Source of the DNA: Neotamlana sedimentorum
Lineage (GTDB): Bacteria; Bacteroidota; Bacteroidia; Flavobacteriales; Flavobacteriaceae
NCBI RefSeq assembly: GCF_000943565.1
Contig: NZ_JTDW01000002.1
Coordinates: 1-64,000 of the forward strand
Direction: 5' to 3'
Length of the DNA: 64,000 nucleotides
The notes beneath the pieces were generated by a model. That model did not search any database and was not told the DNA's origin. It was given only the letters and a program-made list of their open reading frames with translations. The position numbers and the translations under genes are program-made. Shown here piece by piece: positions 45,835 through 53,908 of this stretch. The first letter of the stretch is position 1, and the number at the start of each line of letters is the position of its first letter.

Positions 45835-47232
45835 TTATTGCACTGCTTTATCTTTATTTCCTATTGAGAAACTGTTTATGTATGCTATTGGATCTTTAGC
45901 ATCATATGTTTTACCATCTATAAAATCTGTTGTTGCTGGCTTATAACCATCTGTTGTTGGCACATCGCTAGCAGGAATATGTCCTTCTTCAACTAAAAGA
46001 TCTGCTGCTTTTTTCCAGATATCTGGTCTGTAAATATCTTTAATAGTTTCTGCATACCATTCTGCTGGTTTTGCTTCTGGAATTTGTCCCCAACGTCTCA
46101 TTTGAGTTAAGAACCAAATACCATCCGAATAGAATGGATATGTTGCATTGTATTTGTAGAATACATTAAAGTCTGGCATTTCGCGCTTATCACCTTTTTC
46201 AAACTCGAAAGTACCTGTCATAGAGTTTGCTAATACCGCTTCGTCTGCACCTACGTATTGAGACATTGATAATATTTTTACGGCTTCAGCTCTGTTTCCT
46301 GGCTCGTCTAACCACTTTCCAGCACGAATTAATGCTTTAGTTACCGCAATTGCAGTGTTAGGATTTTCTTCAACAAACTTTTTTGTCATTACAAACACCT
46401 TTTCTGGGTTGTTTTTCCAGATATCGTAGTTTGTTGTTACCGGCACACCAATACCTTTAAATACAGCTTGTTGGTTCCATGGCTCTCCTACACAATACCC
46501 GTAAATTGTTCCCGCCTCTAAAGTTGCTGGCATTTGTGGTGGTGGTGTTACAGAAAGTAAAACTTCGGCATCAATTTGCCCTTGTACATTTTCAGCAGTA
46601 TACATTCCTGGGTGAATTCCAGCAGCAGCTAACCAATAACGAATTTCGTAGTTGTGTGTGGAAACTGGGAATACCATACCCATTTTAAATGCTTTACCTG
46701 AATTTTTATAATCAGCAATTACTGGCTTTAAAGCTTCGGCTTTTATTGGGTGCACTGGTTTTCCATCTTCTCCTGTTGGTACATTTGGCTTCATTTTGCT
46801 CCAAACATCGTTAGATACTGTAATACCATTACCATTTAAATCCATAGAGAATGGTGTAACTAAATCTGCTTGACGACCAAAACCTGCACCAGCAGCAATT
46901 GGCTGACCTGCTAACATATGCGAACCATCTAATTGTCCATCAATTACACGGTCTAATACGTTTTTCCAGTTCGATTGCGCTTCAACAGAAACAAATAAAC
47001 CTTCATCTTCAAAAAATCCTTTTTCTTTAGCAATGGCTAAAGGCGCCATATCTGTTAATTTAATAAAACCGAATGTTAATTGTGGTTTTTCAATTTCTAA
47101 TGTTTTAGTTTTAGAAGTTTCAGCTACAGCCGCCACTGCTTTTGCCTCTTTTTTAGAATCTTTACCTCCACAGGCAAACATAACTAACGATAGTGCAGCA
47201 AGACTTGTTAATTTAATTAATTGTGATTTCAT
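45835..47232 (-). CDS. Nitrate-binding lipoprotein (NrtA/CmpA-like)
   Basis: 465 residues. The lipobox (LVMFACGG, Cys at 21) anchors it to the membrane. The CmpA/NrtA solute-binding fold is shown by the [20 protein letters not shown] start, [13 protein letters not shown], and GYCVGEPWN, residues known in the family to bind nitrate or bicarbonate. It is the first gene of the transporter operon. A promoter TATATTTG (47281-47288) and a palindromic box (47258-47273) precede it. Specificity for nitrate is inferred from context with nitrate reductase and molybdenum genes. Confidence 0.9.
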   Translation of the reverse strand: MKSQLIKLTSLAALSLVMFACGGKDSKKEAKAVAAVAETSKTKTLEIEKPQLTFGFIKLTDMAPLAIAKEKGFFEDEGLFVSVEAQSNWKNVLDRVIDGQLDGSHMLAGQPIAAGAGFGRQADLVTPFSMDLNGNGITVSNDVWSKMKPNVPTGEDGKPVHPIKAEALKPVIADYKNSGKAFKMGMVFPVSTHNYEIRYWLAAAGIHPGMYTAENVQGQIDAEVLLSVTPPPQMPATLEAGTIYGYCVGEPWNQQAVFKGIGVPVTTNYDIWKNNPEKVFVMTKKFVEENPNTAIAVTKALIRAGKWLDEPGNRAEAVKILSMSQYVGADEAVLANSMTGTFEFEKGDKREMPDFNVFYKYNATYPFYSDGIWFLTQMRRWGQIPEAKPAEWYAETIKDIYRPDIWKKAADLLVEEGHIPASDVPTTDGYKPATTDFIDGKTYDAKDPIAYINSFSIGNKDKAVQ

Positions 47233-47257
47233 TATTATTCTAGTTTTTATAGTTATC

Positions 47258-47273
47258 TAAGTATGAATACTTA
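47258..47273. promoter_or_regulatory. Palindromic operator TAAGTA-TGAA-TACTTA
   Basis: Sixteen bases with perfect 6-bp half sites and a 4-bp spacer, 26 bp before the start of the nitrate-binding protein gene. On the - strand a -7 element TATATTTG (47288-47281) lies 7 bp upstream of it, so the box overlaps the expected transcription start. The rest of the 374-bp gap (47233-47606) shows no gene. Confidence 0.72.
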
Positions 47274-47606
47274 TTTTCAACAAATATATACTTAGAACTA
47301 GAAACTACGTATGCAATTGACCATGTAATAACCGCTTTTTATACAGCTAATAACCTGCTAAAAAACATGTTTTTATCACAAACCCTTATTTAACAAGAAG
47401 ATAAACGCATCGCTATGCAGAAAGAGTTTTAAAAAATTACTTATAAAAACACTTAAAACTTACTTAATTTTTTAAAAAATACGTAGAAAACAAACACTTA
47501 AGATTACAGAAAACGACTCAAACCCATTAACAATGACCTATAAATAAACCAATAACTAATAATTGTTTAAGCTCGCTGAAGGGAATAAGGAAAGTTTAAA
47601 AAATGA

Positions 47607-48305
47607 TTATTTTTTCAACCATTCTTCTTGAGAAAGTGCGCTATATTTTTTATCGGTTCCATACGGATCGACTCCACCTTTTAAATAAGAACTTATAGCT
47701 TTTAATGCTATTGTGTCTTTCATTTTAGAAGCCACTTCGTAACGATGATTTCCATGAAAATCATGACATTGAATACACGTTGTCCATTGCTTTTTAGCGA
47801 TTAAATCTTTATGAGACACATCTAAAGGATCATTTTCTACTGCTAAATCTTGATGACAATTCATACAATAGTTTATTTTATCGAGTGTAATGCGCTCTCC
47901 ATGATGTTCTGAGTGACAGGTTACACAAGTAGTTGCATCTATATTTTGAATTGCATCGCTAAAGCGCGGTTCTGAAAAACGATAAATTGGATGCCTATCG
48001 TTTGGCCTATCATGACACTCTAAACAGTTATTAGCCGTTACGTCCTGTGTTCCAAAATCAACGCCTTTTTCACGAAATCCTAAGGCATGAGATGTGTTAG
48101 ACTGCACTTGTTGCAACAAACTACCCTTTGCATCGGCATGACAAGCATAACAAGATAATGTTTCATGTCCAGTATTCATTGGCCCAATAGAAACATAAGA
48201 CTCGTTAGATTCTAAGGTTAACAAAAAGAAGGCTGCAACACCTACAACCAAACCTATTAAACCCCCTATAACTTGTCTTTTTCTTAACGGACTTACATTA
48301 AACAT
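47607..48305 (-). CDS. Pentaheme c-type cytochrome
   Basis: 232 residues. An N-terminal membrane anchor (about 12-30) is followed by five CxxCH heme sites at 52-56, 94-98, 127-131, 147-151 and 177-181, spaced like the NapC/NirT and multiheme electron-carrier proteins. The rest is His-rich (HHGERIT, HDFHGNHRYE). It faces the periplasm. It ends the four-gene redox set, 13 bp after the FAD reductase gene, and could accept electrons from the diheme cytochrome b. Confidence 0.87.
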   Translation of the reverse strand: MFNVSPLRKRQVIGGLIGLVVGVAAFFLLTLESNESYVSIGPMNTGHETLSCYACHADAKGSLLQQVQSNTSHALGFREKGVDFGTQDVTANNCLECHDRPNDRHPIYRFSEPRFSDAIQNIDATTCVTCHSEHHGERITLDKINYCMNCHQDLAVENDPLDVSHKDLIAKKQWTTCIQCHDFHGNHRYEVASKMKDTIALKAISSYLKGGVDPYGTDKKYSALSQEEWLKK

Positions 48306-48318
48306 GCACTATAATTTT

Positions 48319-49347
48319 TTAAAATTCAATAACCACTTTTTCACTTAATGGATACGATACACAGGTTAAAATATTTCCAGCCGAAACTTCATCCTGTGGC
48401 ATTATATGACCATCTATCATTTTAACTTCACCCTCTACACATTTAGCTTTGCACGTAGAACACATACCCGACCTGCAAGAATATGGCAAAACAACATTAT
48501 CAGACAAGGCTTGCTGAAGTATAGATTTATTCCCTTTAACTTTTAAATCATATTCTTCGCCGTTTAATTTCAAAACCACATCGCTTAGCAAATCCTTTCC
48601 CGTTAATTTTACAGTTGGCGCTTTAAACACCTCGAGTTTAATTTGCTCTCTGGTAATGCCATTTAATTTTAAAATCTCTTTTACTTTTTCCATATAACCA
48701 TTTGGACCACAAATCATGTATTCATAATTACCAAAATCCAAATTATACTTAGTAAAAATTTCATTTACGAGCCCATTAGTAATTTGCCCTTTGTGATACC
48801 CTTCACCACAGGAATCGCAACTAGAAATTATATGCTCTGCATTAAATCTACCTTTATAATTAGCTTTTACTTGTTTAATTTCTTCATGAAAAATAATAGA
48901 GTTTAAATTTCGATTTGCATAAATTAAAAGCACACTAGAATCGTTTTCCTCGGTTAAAACAGATTTAATTATTGAAAACATTGGTGTTACACCACTACCT
49001 CCAGCAAATAACACATACTGTTTTTTATTACTTTTTTCTGGCGATACACAAAAACTTCCTGCAGGATTATCTACATTTAATTTATCGCCAACCTTTAAAT
49101 TATCGTGAACATAATTTGAAACTAAGCCACCCTCAACACGTTTTATAGTAATTTTTAAATCCTTATCGGTATAAGGGTTACTACAAAACGAGTAAGCACG
49201 TTTATGCACTTGCCCGCTTATTGGCACATGTATGGTTAAAAATTGCCCAGGTTTATAACTTAATTTTTTAAAAAAATTTCCGTTTTTAAAAACCACTGTT
49301 AAAGCATCAGGCGTTTCTTTTATAAGTTCTTTTACTACTAATTTCAT
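48319..49347 (-). CDS. FAD/[2Fe-2S] oxidoreductase
   Basis: 342 residues. FAD domain: RAYSFCSNP (50-58). NAD(P) domain: GGSGVTPM (117-124) and CGPNGYM. C-terminal plant-type [2Fe-2S] ferredoxin: Cys291, Cys296, Cys299 and Cys329 in PYSCRSGMCSTCK and ILTC. This is the layout of the flavodoxin/phenol-hydroxylase reductase family. An extra CDSC (177-180) is present. It takes NAD(P)H electrons; the neighbouring diheme membrane cytochrome is the likely acceptor. It starts nine bases after that gene. Confidence 0.9.
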   Translation of the reverse strand: MKLVVKELIKETPDALTVVFKNGNFFKKLSYKPGQFLTIHVPISGQVHKRAYSFCSNPYTDKDLKITIKRVEGGLVSNYVHDNLKVGDKLNVDNPAGSFCVSPEKSNKKQYVLFAGGSGVTPMFSIIKSVLTEENDSSVLLIYANRNLNSIIFHEEIKQVKANYKGRFNAEHIISSCDSCGEGYHKGQITNGLVNEIFTKYNLDFGNYEYMICGPNGYMEKVKEILKLNGITREQIKLEVFKAPTVKLTGKDLLSDVVLKLNGEEYDLKVKGNKSILQQALSDNVVLPYSCRSGMCSTCKAKCVEGEVKMIDGHIMPQDEVSAGNILTCVSYPLSEKVVIEF

Positions 49348-49355
49348 TTAAAATC

Positions 49356-49832
49356 TTATTTATAATAAAACACCATTGTAATATGAAACACCATGAGTAT
49401 GGTTATTATTAAAGAAAGTGCAACATGAGCAATCATCCAACCTTTAAAATAAATTTCTCCGCTTTTCTTAATTACATCTAAATTAAAATACCCCAGTACG
49501 GTATTAGCAAGAAACATATACGACAACAAAAGCAAATACCCGTAGCCTAATCCTATACTGTGCATATAAAACAACAACGGACTAATTGCACCAAGCCACT
49601 TATGAATTTCTTGCATATTAACTGCAAACTTCTTTAATGTTTTAACGGTTCTAACCAACGACAACAACCATTGAAACAACACAAAAACAGCAAGAAGTAA
49701 ACCCGTCCACCTTTTATACATTTCTTGTTGTTGCAACTGAAACAACCACTCCCAATTGAGTTTAAAAAGAAACTGAATAACAAAAGCTAGGAAAAAAATA
49801 ATGCCTAAAATGCTAGTTTTACTTAATGCCAT
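49356..49832 (-). CDS. Diheme membrane cytochrome b, ferric-reductase-like
   Basis: 158 residues with four to five hydrophobic helices. Four histidines, His77, His91, His136 and His150, are arranged as two H-x13-H pairs in two helices (EIHKWLGA...FYMHSIG and IAHVALS...VFHITM). This is the spacing that binds two stacked b hemes in ferric reductases and NADPH oxidases. No flavin domain is present, but the FAD/[2Fe-2S] reductase is coded right after it, so the two could form one split enzyme. The family has no name known to me. Confidence 0.68.
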   Translation of the reverse strand: MALSKTSILGIIFFLAFVIQFLFKLNWEWLFQLQQQEMYKRWTGLLLAVFVLFQWLLSLVRTVKTLKKFAVNMQEIHKWLGAISPLLFYMHSIGLGYGYLLLLSYMFLANTVLGYFNLDVIKKSGEIYFKGWMIAHVALSLIITILMVFHITMVFYYK

Positions 49833-49888
49833 AAAAACGGATTGTAAAAAATGAAATATTACCGAAGTGAATCGAATACTTAATTAAA

Positions 49889-50713
49889 TTATTTTTTATT
49901 TAATGAAACTAAGTGCTTCATCGTTTCGTAAGACGATAATTTTTTCACACTATCTAAAAACACCTCTGCAGTTGGCAAATATTTTCCATCTTGGGGCCAC
50001 TTATCACCAATTTCTGGCTTCTCACTTTCTTTAAAATGCTCAATTTCATCTAAGTATTCCATATAAATATCAACCGTACCTTTTGCGTAAGAATTTAAAA
50101 CCGCAACAGTTTCTTTATAGGTAAGCGAATCTTTAGGGTATTGCCAAGTGGTTGCTCCCATAACATCTCCTAGTTTCCAATCAGATTTTGTTGTTTGCGG
50201 ATGATCGTTATGACAGGTTACACAAGCCCCAGCACTAGCTAAATCGGCAAACATGGCTGTATGCAATTTTTGAGAATCATCATAAAAAAATTGAGGTTCT
50301 TGATCTTTTTTTATCTGTTCGAACAACTCAGCTTGCTTACCTTCAAACTTATTTGCCGCATTTACGGGGTGGTCAGACCCCAAGTACAAGCCTAAAGGCA
50401 CAGGGCCGCGTTTAATACTTGTAGCAACACCACGTAAAAACAAAGCTGGCAATGGCCCCGCTTCAACTTTGTCTTTTCGCCAATCTTCGTCAAATTTCAT
50501 GCCTTGCAATTTCCCTTTACCAACAATAGCTTTAGTATAAAGTGTACGTGTTACGTCGTTTTCTTTAGACACCATTTCTAACACTTCTTCAACCGAAAAA
50601 ACATTTTCTTCTCCTTGTAATTCAGCTTTTTCCTCAGGAACACCACCACATGCCACAACTATTAATGAAGCTAATAATGGATATGTAAATTTTAGTTTAT
50701 AAAAAGTTTTCAT
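49889..50713 (-). CDS. DUF3365 lipoprotein with one heme c site
   Basis: 274 residues. Lipobox with Cys22 (VVACGG). A single heme site, CVTCH at 164-168, is followed by NDHP. The surrounding sequence, LYTKAIVGKGKLQG and LYLGSDHPVNAANKF, matches DUF3365 (Tll0287-like) heme sensors. These bind gases or redox-sense in the periplasm. It lies between the globin gene (33 bp) and the diheme cytochrome gene (57 bp), all in the same direction. Confidence 0.82.
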   Translation of the reverse strand: MKTFYKLKFTYPLLASLIVVACGGVPEEKAELQGEENVFSVEEVLEMVSKENDVTRTLYTKAIVGKGKLQGMKFDEDWRKDKVEAGPLPALFLRGVATSIKRGPVPLGLYLGSDHPVNAANKFEGKQAELFEQIKKDQEPQFFYDDSQKLHTAMFADLASAGACVTCHNDHPQTTKSDWKLGDVMGATTWQYPKDSLTYKETVAVLNSYAKGTVDIYMEYLDEIEHFKESEKPEIGDKWPQDGKYLPTAEVFLDSVKKLSSYETMKHLVSLNKK

Positions 50714-50745
50714 TGTATTAATTTTTAGTTTATCGAATGTTTTTT

Positions 50746-51159
50746 TTAGTAAGATGCTTTAATCATAACATCTGCCATTGTACCGTAAACAGCTGCCCAA
50801 GCATCTTTTACCTCTGGTGTAAAATCGTCTCCAAGACCAGCTTCTAGAGTACCAAGCAATGCCGCTCCAACGGTATTATAGTGGCTAGCTTCAACCTTAT
50901 ACCCAACATGACGTTTACCTAAATCTTGTAATACAGGGATTAGCGCATCCAGATTACTCAACCCAGCAACCGCAGCACCCAACATAGTCATTAACTTATT
51001 ACCTTGCTCTTTCATAACACCCTCGTCGTTAGGGAATAATGATTTTAAACCAGGATCTAATTCAAAAAGTTTAGTATAAAAAATGTCGGCTGCGGTAGAT
51101 GCAATGGGTTTTACTTTTTCGAATGACGTTTGTACAAGTGTTACTGTTTTTTGTTCCAT
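50746..51159 (-). CDS. Single-domain globin
   Basis: 137 residues, all globin, with no reductase domain. Proximal His84 is in LGKRHVGYKV; Tyr28 (B10) is in ADIFYTKLF and Gln52 (E7) in EQGNKL. The Tyr/Gln pair is that of NO-dioxygenating flavohemoglobins and the Campylobacter Cgb type. It probably turns NO into nitrate in the cytoplasm, protecting against NO from nitrite reduction. The palindromic box at 51192 lies upstream of it. The next gene in the direction of transcription is the DUF3365 lipoprotein. Confidence 0.92.
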   Translation of the reverse strand: MEQKTVTLVQTSFEKVKPIASTAADIFYTKLFELDPGLKSLFPNDEGVMKEQGNKLMTMLGAAVAGLSNLDALIPVLQDLGKRHVGYKVEASHYNTVGAALLGTLEAGLGDDFTPEVKDAWAAVYGTMADVMIKASY

Positions 51160-51191
51160 AATATTATCAAGTTAGTTTTATAATTTTCACT

Positions 51192-51207
51192 TAAGTATTA
51201 ATACTTA
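51192..51207. promoter_or_regulatory. Palindromic operator TAAGTA-TTAA-TACTTA
   Basis: Perfect palindrome; it extends by one base on each side (51191-51208). It is 33 bp before the globin start, and a -7 element TAAATTTG lies 10 bp upstream on the - strand (51225-51218). The half sites equal those at 47258 and 52193. Confidence 0.75.
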
Positions 51208-51347
51208 AATAATGAAACAAATTTAATATGACTAGATAAAACTAAGTATGGAAACAAACATGTAAATAACTTTTTTTAAACACCTAATAACCTGATAAAT
51301 AATAGGAAAATATATGTAATTAGCAGCATTTCATATTTAACAAACAC

Positions 51348-51379
51348 AAAAAAGCCATACATAACAGTATGGCTTTTTT
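51348..51379. terminator. Terminator after FNR-like gene
   Basis: AAAAAAGCCATAC (51348-51360) pairs with GTATGGCTTTTTT (51367-51379), loop ATAACA. It lies downstream of the regulator at 51404 on the - strand. Confidence 0.88.
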
Positions 51380-51403
51380 TAATATAAGTTGTTGGTAAAA
51401 GTA

Positions 51404-52165
51404 TTAACTATCTAAGTAGAAATTATGTTCGCTAATTTCATTTTTTAAACCTTGAATATCGTTTATAGCAATTTTTTTTCCGCTAGTAGAAATTAATTTT
51501 TCACTTTTTAATGCCGAAAAAACTCTAATAACTTGCTCTTCGGTAGTTCCAGCATGATCGGCATATTCTTTTCGATTTAGTATAACGTCTAAATACCCTT
51601 TATTCACACCAAATTTTCTGTAAATATATAACAAAGTATCTATAACCCTTTCTCTTACCGTCATTTGTGAAATAGATTTAACTTTAGATTCACTTCTATT
51701 GAGCTCATCGGCATAAAACATCATAAAATCGTAGGCAAATTTTGCATCAGATAATAATGCCTCTTGCAAAAGCGATTTTGAAAAATAACACAGCATCGTA
51801 GTTTCTATTGCAATGGCACCTATAGAATAAAACTCTTCTGTACCAAACCCACGATGACCAATTATCTCTCCTTCGGTAGCAAACCTAACAATTTGCTCCT
51901 TACCATTTATTCCCGTTCTAAACACCTTTACTTTACCATCTAAAACAAAAAACAGGCCATTAACCGAAGCGCCTTCAATAACAAATTGCTGTCCTTTTTT
52001 GCATCGTAAAGTATTCTTACTACTTAAAAAAGCTTCGTTTATAGAACTTAAATTCTTCTTTATTAAGCAATTATAATTTTCACATGAAACACAACCTACA
52101 TTCAAAGATGCTTTTTTTCTATTTAAAGATGAATAGTTCGGCATTATGGAGGTTACTTCATTCAA
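51404..52165 (-). CDS. FNR-like transcriptional regulator
   Basis: 253 residues. N-terminal cysteines Cys25, Cys28, Cys33 (VGCVSCENYNCLI) plus Cys55 resemble an Fe-S-binding cluster of FNR-type sensors. The cNMP-like barrel (about 56-165) includes FVLDGKVKVFRTGINGKEQ; the winged helix includes NRKEYADHAGTTEEQVIRVFSALKSE. A second ATG at codon 8 is possible. It lies within the nitrate island, divergent to moeA, with a palindromic box 28 bp before its start. It is the best candidate to bind the TAAGTA-N4-TACTTA boxes and to respond to NO or oxygen. Confidence 0.85.
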   Translation of the reverse strand: MNEVTSIMPNYSSLNRKKASLNVGCVSCENYNCLIKKNLSSINEAFLSSKNTLRCKKGQQFVIEGASVNGLFFVLDGKVKVFRTGINGKEQIVRFATEGEIIGHRGFGTEEFYSIGAIAIETTMLCYFSKSLLQEALLSDAKFAYDFMMFYADELNRSESKVKSISQMTVRERVIDTLLYIYRKFGVNKGYLDVILNRKEYADHAGTTEEQVIRVFSALKSEKLISTSGKKIAINDIQGLKNEISEHNFYLDS

Positions 52166-52192
52166 ATTAATATCACATTACTTATTCAAAAG

Positions 52193-52208
52193 TAAGTAAA
52201 AATACTTA
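52193..52208. promoter_or_regulatory. Palindromic operator TAAGTA-AAAA-TACTTA
   Basis: Third copy with perfect 6-bp half sites, 28 bp upstream of the FNR-like gene and 170 bp from moeA. On the - strand the -7 element TACTTTTG overlaps its end by two bases. The position fits autoregulation. Confidence 0.72.
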
Positions 52209-52341
52209 GTTTTTAATGTTTTTACGTATTTTTACATATTAAGTAATTATAAATCCTAATTTTTAATAAAACTATAATAAAATGATTCATTATACTTAAT
52301 TTTTACAAAAATAAGCACAGTATAAATATACTAAAGACGCA

Positions 52342-52369
52342 ATCGTTATATTTACAAAAACATAACGAT
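52342..52369. promoter_or_regulatory. ModE-type operator upstream of moeA
   Basis: CGTTATAT (52344-52351), eight bases, ACATAACG (52360-52367): as I recall the E. coli modA operator, its half sites and spacing are the same. Outer bases extend the symmetry (ATCGTTAT 52342-52349 and ATAACGAT 52362-52369). It is 8 bp from the moeA ATG and overlaps a TATATTTA sequence that could be the -7 element. The operon encodes a ModE-like protein as its second gene. Confidence 0.8.
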
Positions 52370-52377
52370 ACATTTAA

Positions 52378-53556
52378 ATGATCTCGATTACCGAAGCCAT
52401 TTCTTCAATAAAAATTAATCATAAACCTAGTTTTGCAACAACAACAAGACGTATTGAAAAAGCTAATGGCTATATTTTAGCAAAAAACATACGCTCTCCA
52501 ATTAACATGCCTCCTTTTAAACAATCAGCAATGGATGGTTATGCATTAAACTTACACGATAATTTAACTTACAAAGTCGTTGACGAAGTTAAAGCCGGAG
52601 ACCAACACCAACCTATTTTAAATCAAGGTGAAGCTGTTAGAATTTTTACAGGTGCAGCCGTTCCAGATTCGGCAAATGCTGTAATCATGCAAGAAAAAGT
52701 TATAGCAACAGGCAAACAAATTAAAATTGAACATCAAATTAGCGAACAACTCAATATTCGCCCAATAGGTGAACAAGTAAAACAAAGTGCTACAGCCTTA
52801 AAAAAAAGCACTAAACTTACACCAGCTGCCATTGGGTATTTAACCTCATTAGGAATAACCGAGGTTTTGGTTTTTAAAAAACCATCGATAGCCATTATTA
52901 CAACCGGGAATGAACTTGCAGAACCTGGACACAAATTAAATCATGGCCAGATATATGAAAGCAATTCTAAAATGCTCCAAAGCGCTCTTTATAGTCTAAA
53001 ATTTTACGACGTAACGCTACACAAAGTAGAAGACGATTACACCAAAACAGTAACACTTCTTAACACCGCTATAAACACCAACGACTTAGTAATAATTACA
53101 GGAGGTATTTCGGTAGGCGACTACGATTTTGTTGGAAAAGCTTTAAAAGAATTACATGTTAAAGAGCATTTTTATAAGGTAAAACAAAAACCAGGAAAGC
53201 CATTATTCTTCGGAAAAAAGAACAACACATCGGTTTTTGCATTACCAGGAAATCCGGCCGCAGCCTTAACTTGTTTTTACATTTATGTGTACATCGCTTT
53301 GCAAAAAATGATGAATAGAACCGAAATAGAATTACCAAAAACACGAGCCAAATCACTTTCTAACTTTATAAAACGAGGGGATCGTCCGCAATTTTTAAAA
53401 GGAATTTATTCTGAAGGCAAAGTAGAAATATTAGACGGTCAAAACTCTTCAATGCTACAAACTTTTGCTCTAGCAAATGCTTTAGTTTTTTTACCTGAAC
53501 ACACTCAAGAGGTAAAAATAAACGACAGTGTTGAAACTATTTTACTCCCTGTTTAA
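52378..53556 (+). CDS. moeA: Molybdopterin molybdenumtransferase
   Basis: 392 residues. MoeA inserts molybdenum into adenylylated molybdopterin. The motifs PFKQSAMDGYAL, TGAAVPDSANAVIMQE, TGGISVGDYDF and LPGNPAAALTCF are complete, and domain IV at the C terminus is present. It is the first gene of a ten-gene molybdenum-cofactor operon. A ModE-type operator is just upstream. The product serves the nitrate reductase coded further along. Confidence 0.95.
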   Translation: MISITEAISSIKINHKPSFATTTRRIEKANGYILAKNIRSPINMPPFKQSAMDGYALNLHDNLTYKVVDEVKAGDQHQPILNQGEAVRIFTGAAVPDSANAVIMQEKVIATGKQIKIEHQISEQLNIRPIGEQVKQSATALKKSTKLTPAAIGYLTSLGITEVLVFKKPSIAIITTGNELAEPGHKLNHGQIYESNSKMLQSALYSLKFYDVTLHKVEDDYTKTVTLLNTAINTNDLVIITGGISVGDYDFVGKALKELHVKEHFYKVKQKPGKPLFFGKKNNTSVFALPGNPAAALTCFYIYVYIALQKMMNRTEIELPKTRAKSLSNFIKRGDRPQFLKGIYSEGKVEILDGQNSSMLQTFALANALVFLPEHTQEVKINDSVETILLPV

Positions 53557-53567
53557 ACCAACAAACT

Positions 53568-53906
53568 ATGAGCTATAAAATTAAAAGCAGAATTTGGATT
53601 GAGGCTAACAACAATGTATTGCTCGGACAAGGCCGCGTACAATTATTAAAAGCCATTGCCGAAACCGGATCACTATCAAAAGCAGCCAAGTCGCTAAACA
53701 TTTCATATAAAAAAGCATGGACGCTTTTAGACTCTGTAAACAAGTCTGCTAAAAAACCGGTTACCATAAATAGTATTGGTGGTAAAGGTGGTGGTGGTGC
53801 CGAATTAACAGATTACGGAAAATCATTAATTCATGTTTTTGACGAGATAAACCAGAATTGCTGGGAGTTTTTAGATAAACAACTTAAGAAAATAGACAAT
53901 TTATAA
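53568..53906 (+). CDS. ModE-like winged-helix regulator without molybdate domain
   Basis: 112 residues: only the N-terminal DNA-binding domain of ModE. Family signs are KSRIWIEANNNVLLGQGRV, LLKAIAETGSLSKAAKSLN, ISYKKAWTLLD and GGKGGGGAELT. The TOBE (MopI) domains that bind molybdate in E. coli ModE are absent. It lies 11 bp after moeA. The ModE operator upstream of moeA is its likely target. How it senses molybdate is open. Confidence 0.85.
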   Translation: MSYKIKSRIWIEANNNVLLGQGRVQLLKAIAETGSLSKAAKSLNISYKKAWTLLDSVNKSAKKPVTINSIGGKGGGGAELTDYGKSLIHVFDEINQNCWEFLDKQLKKIDNL

Positions 53907-53908
53907 AC

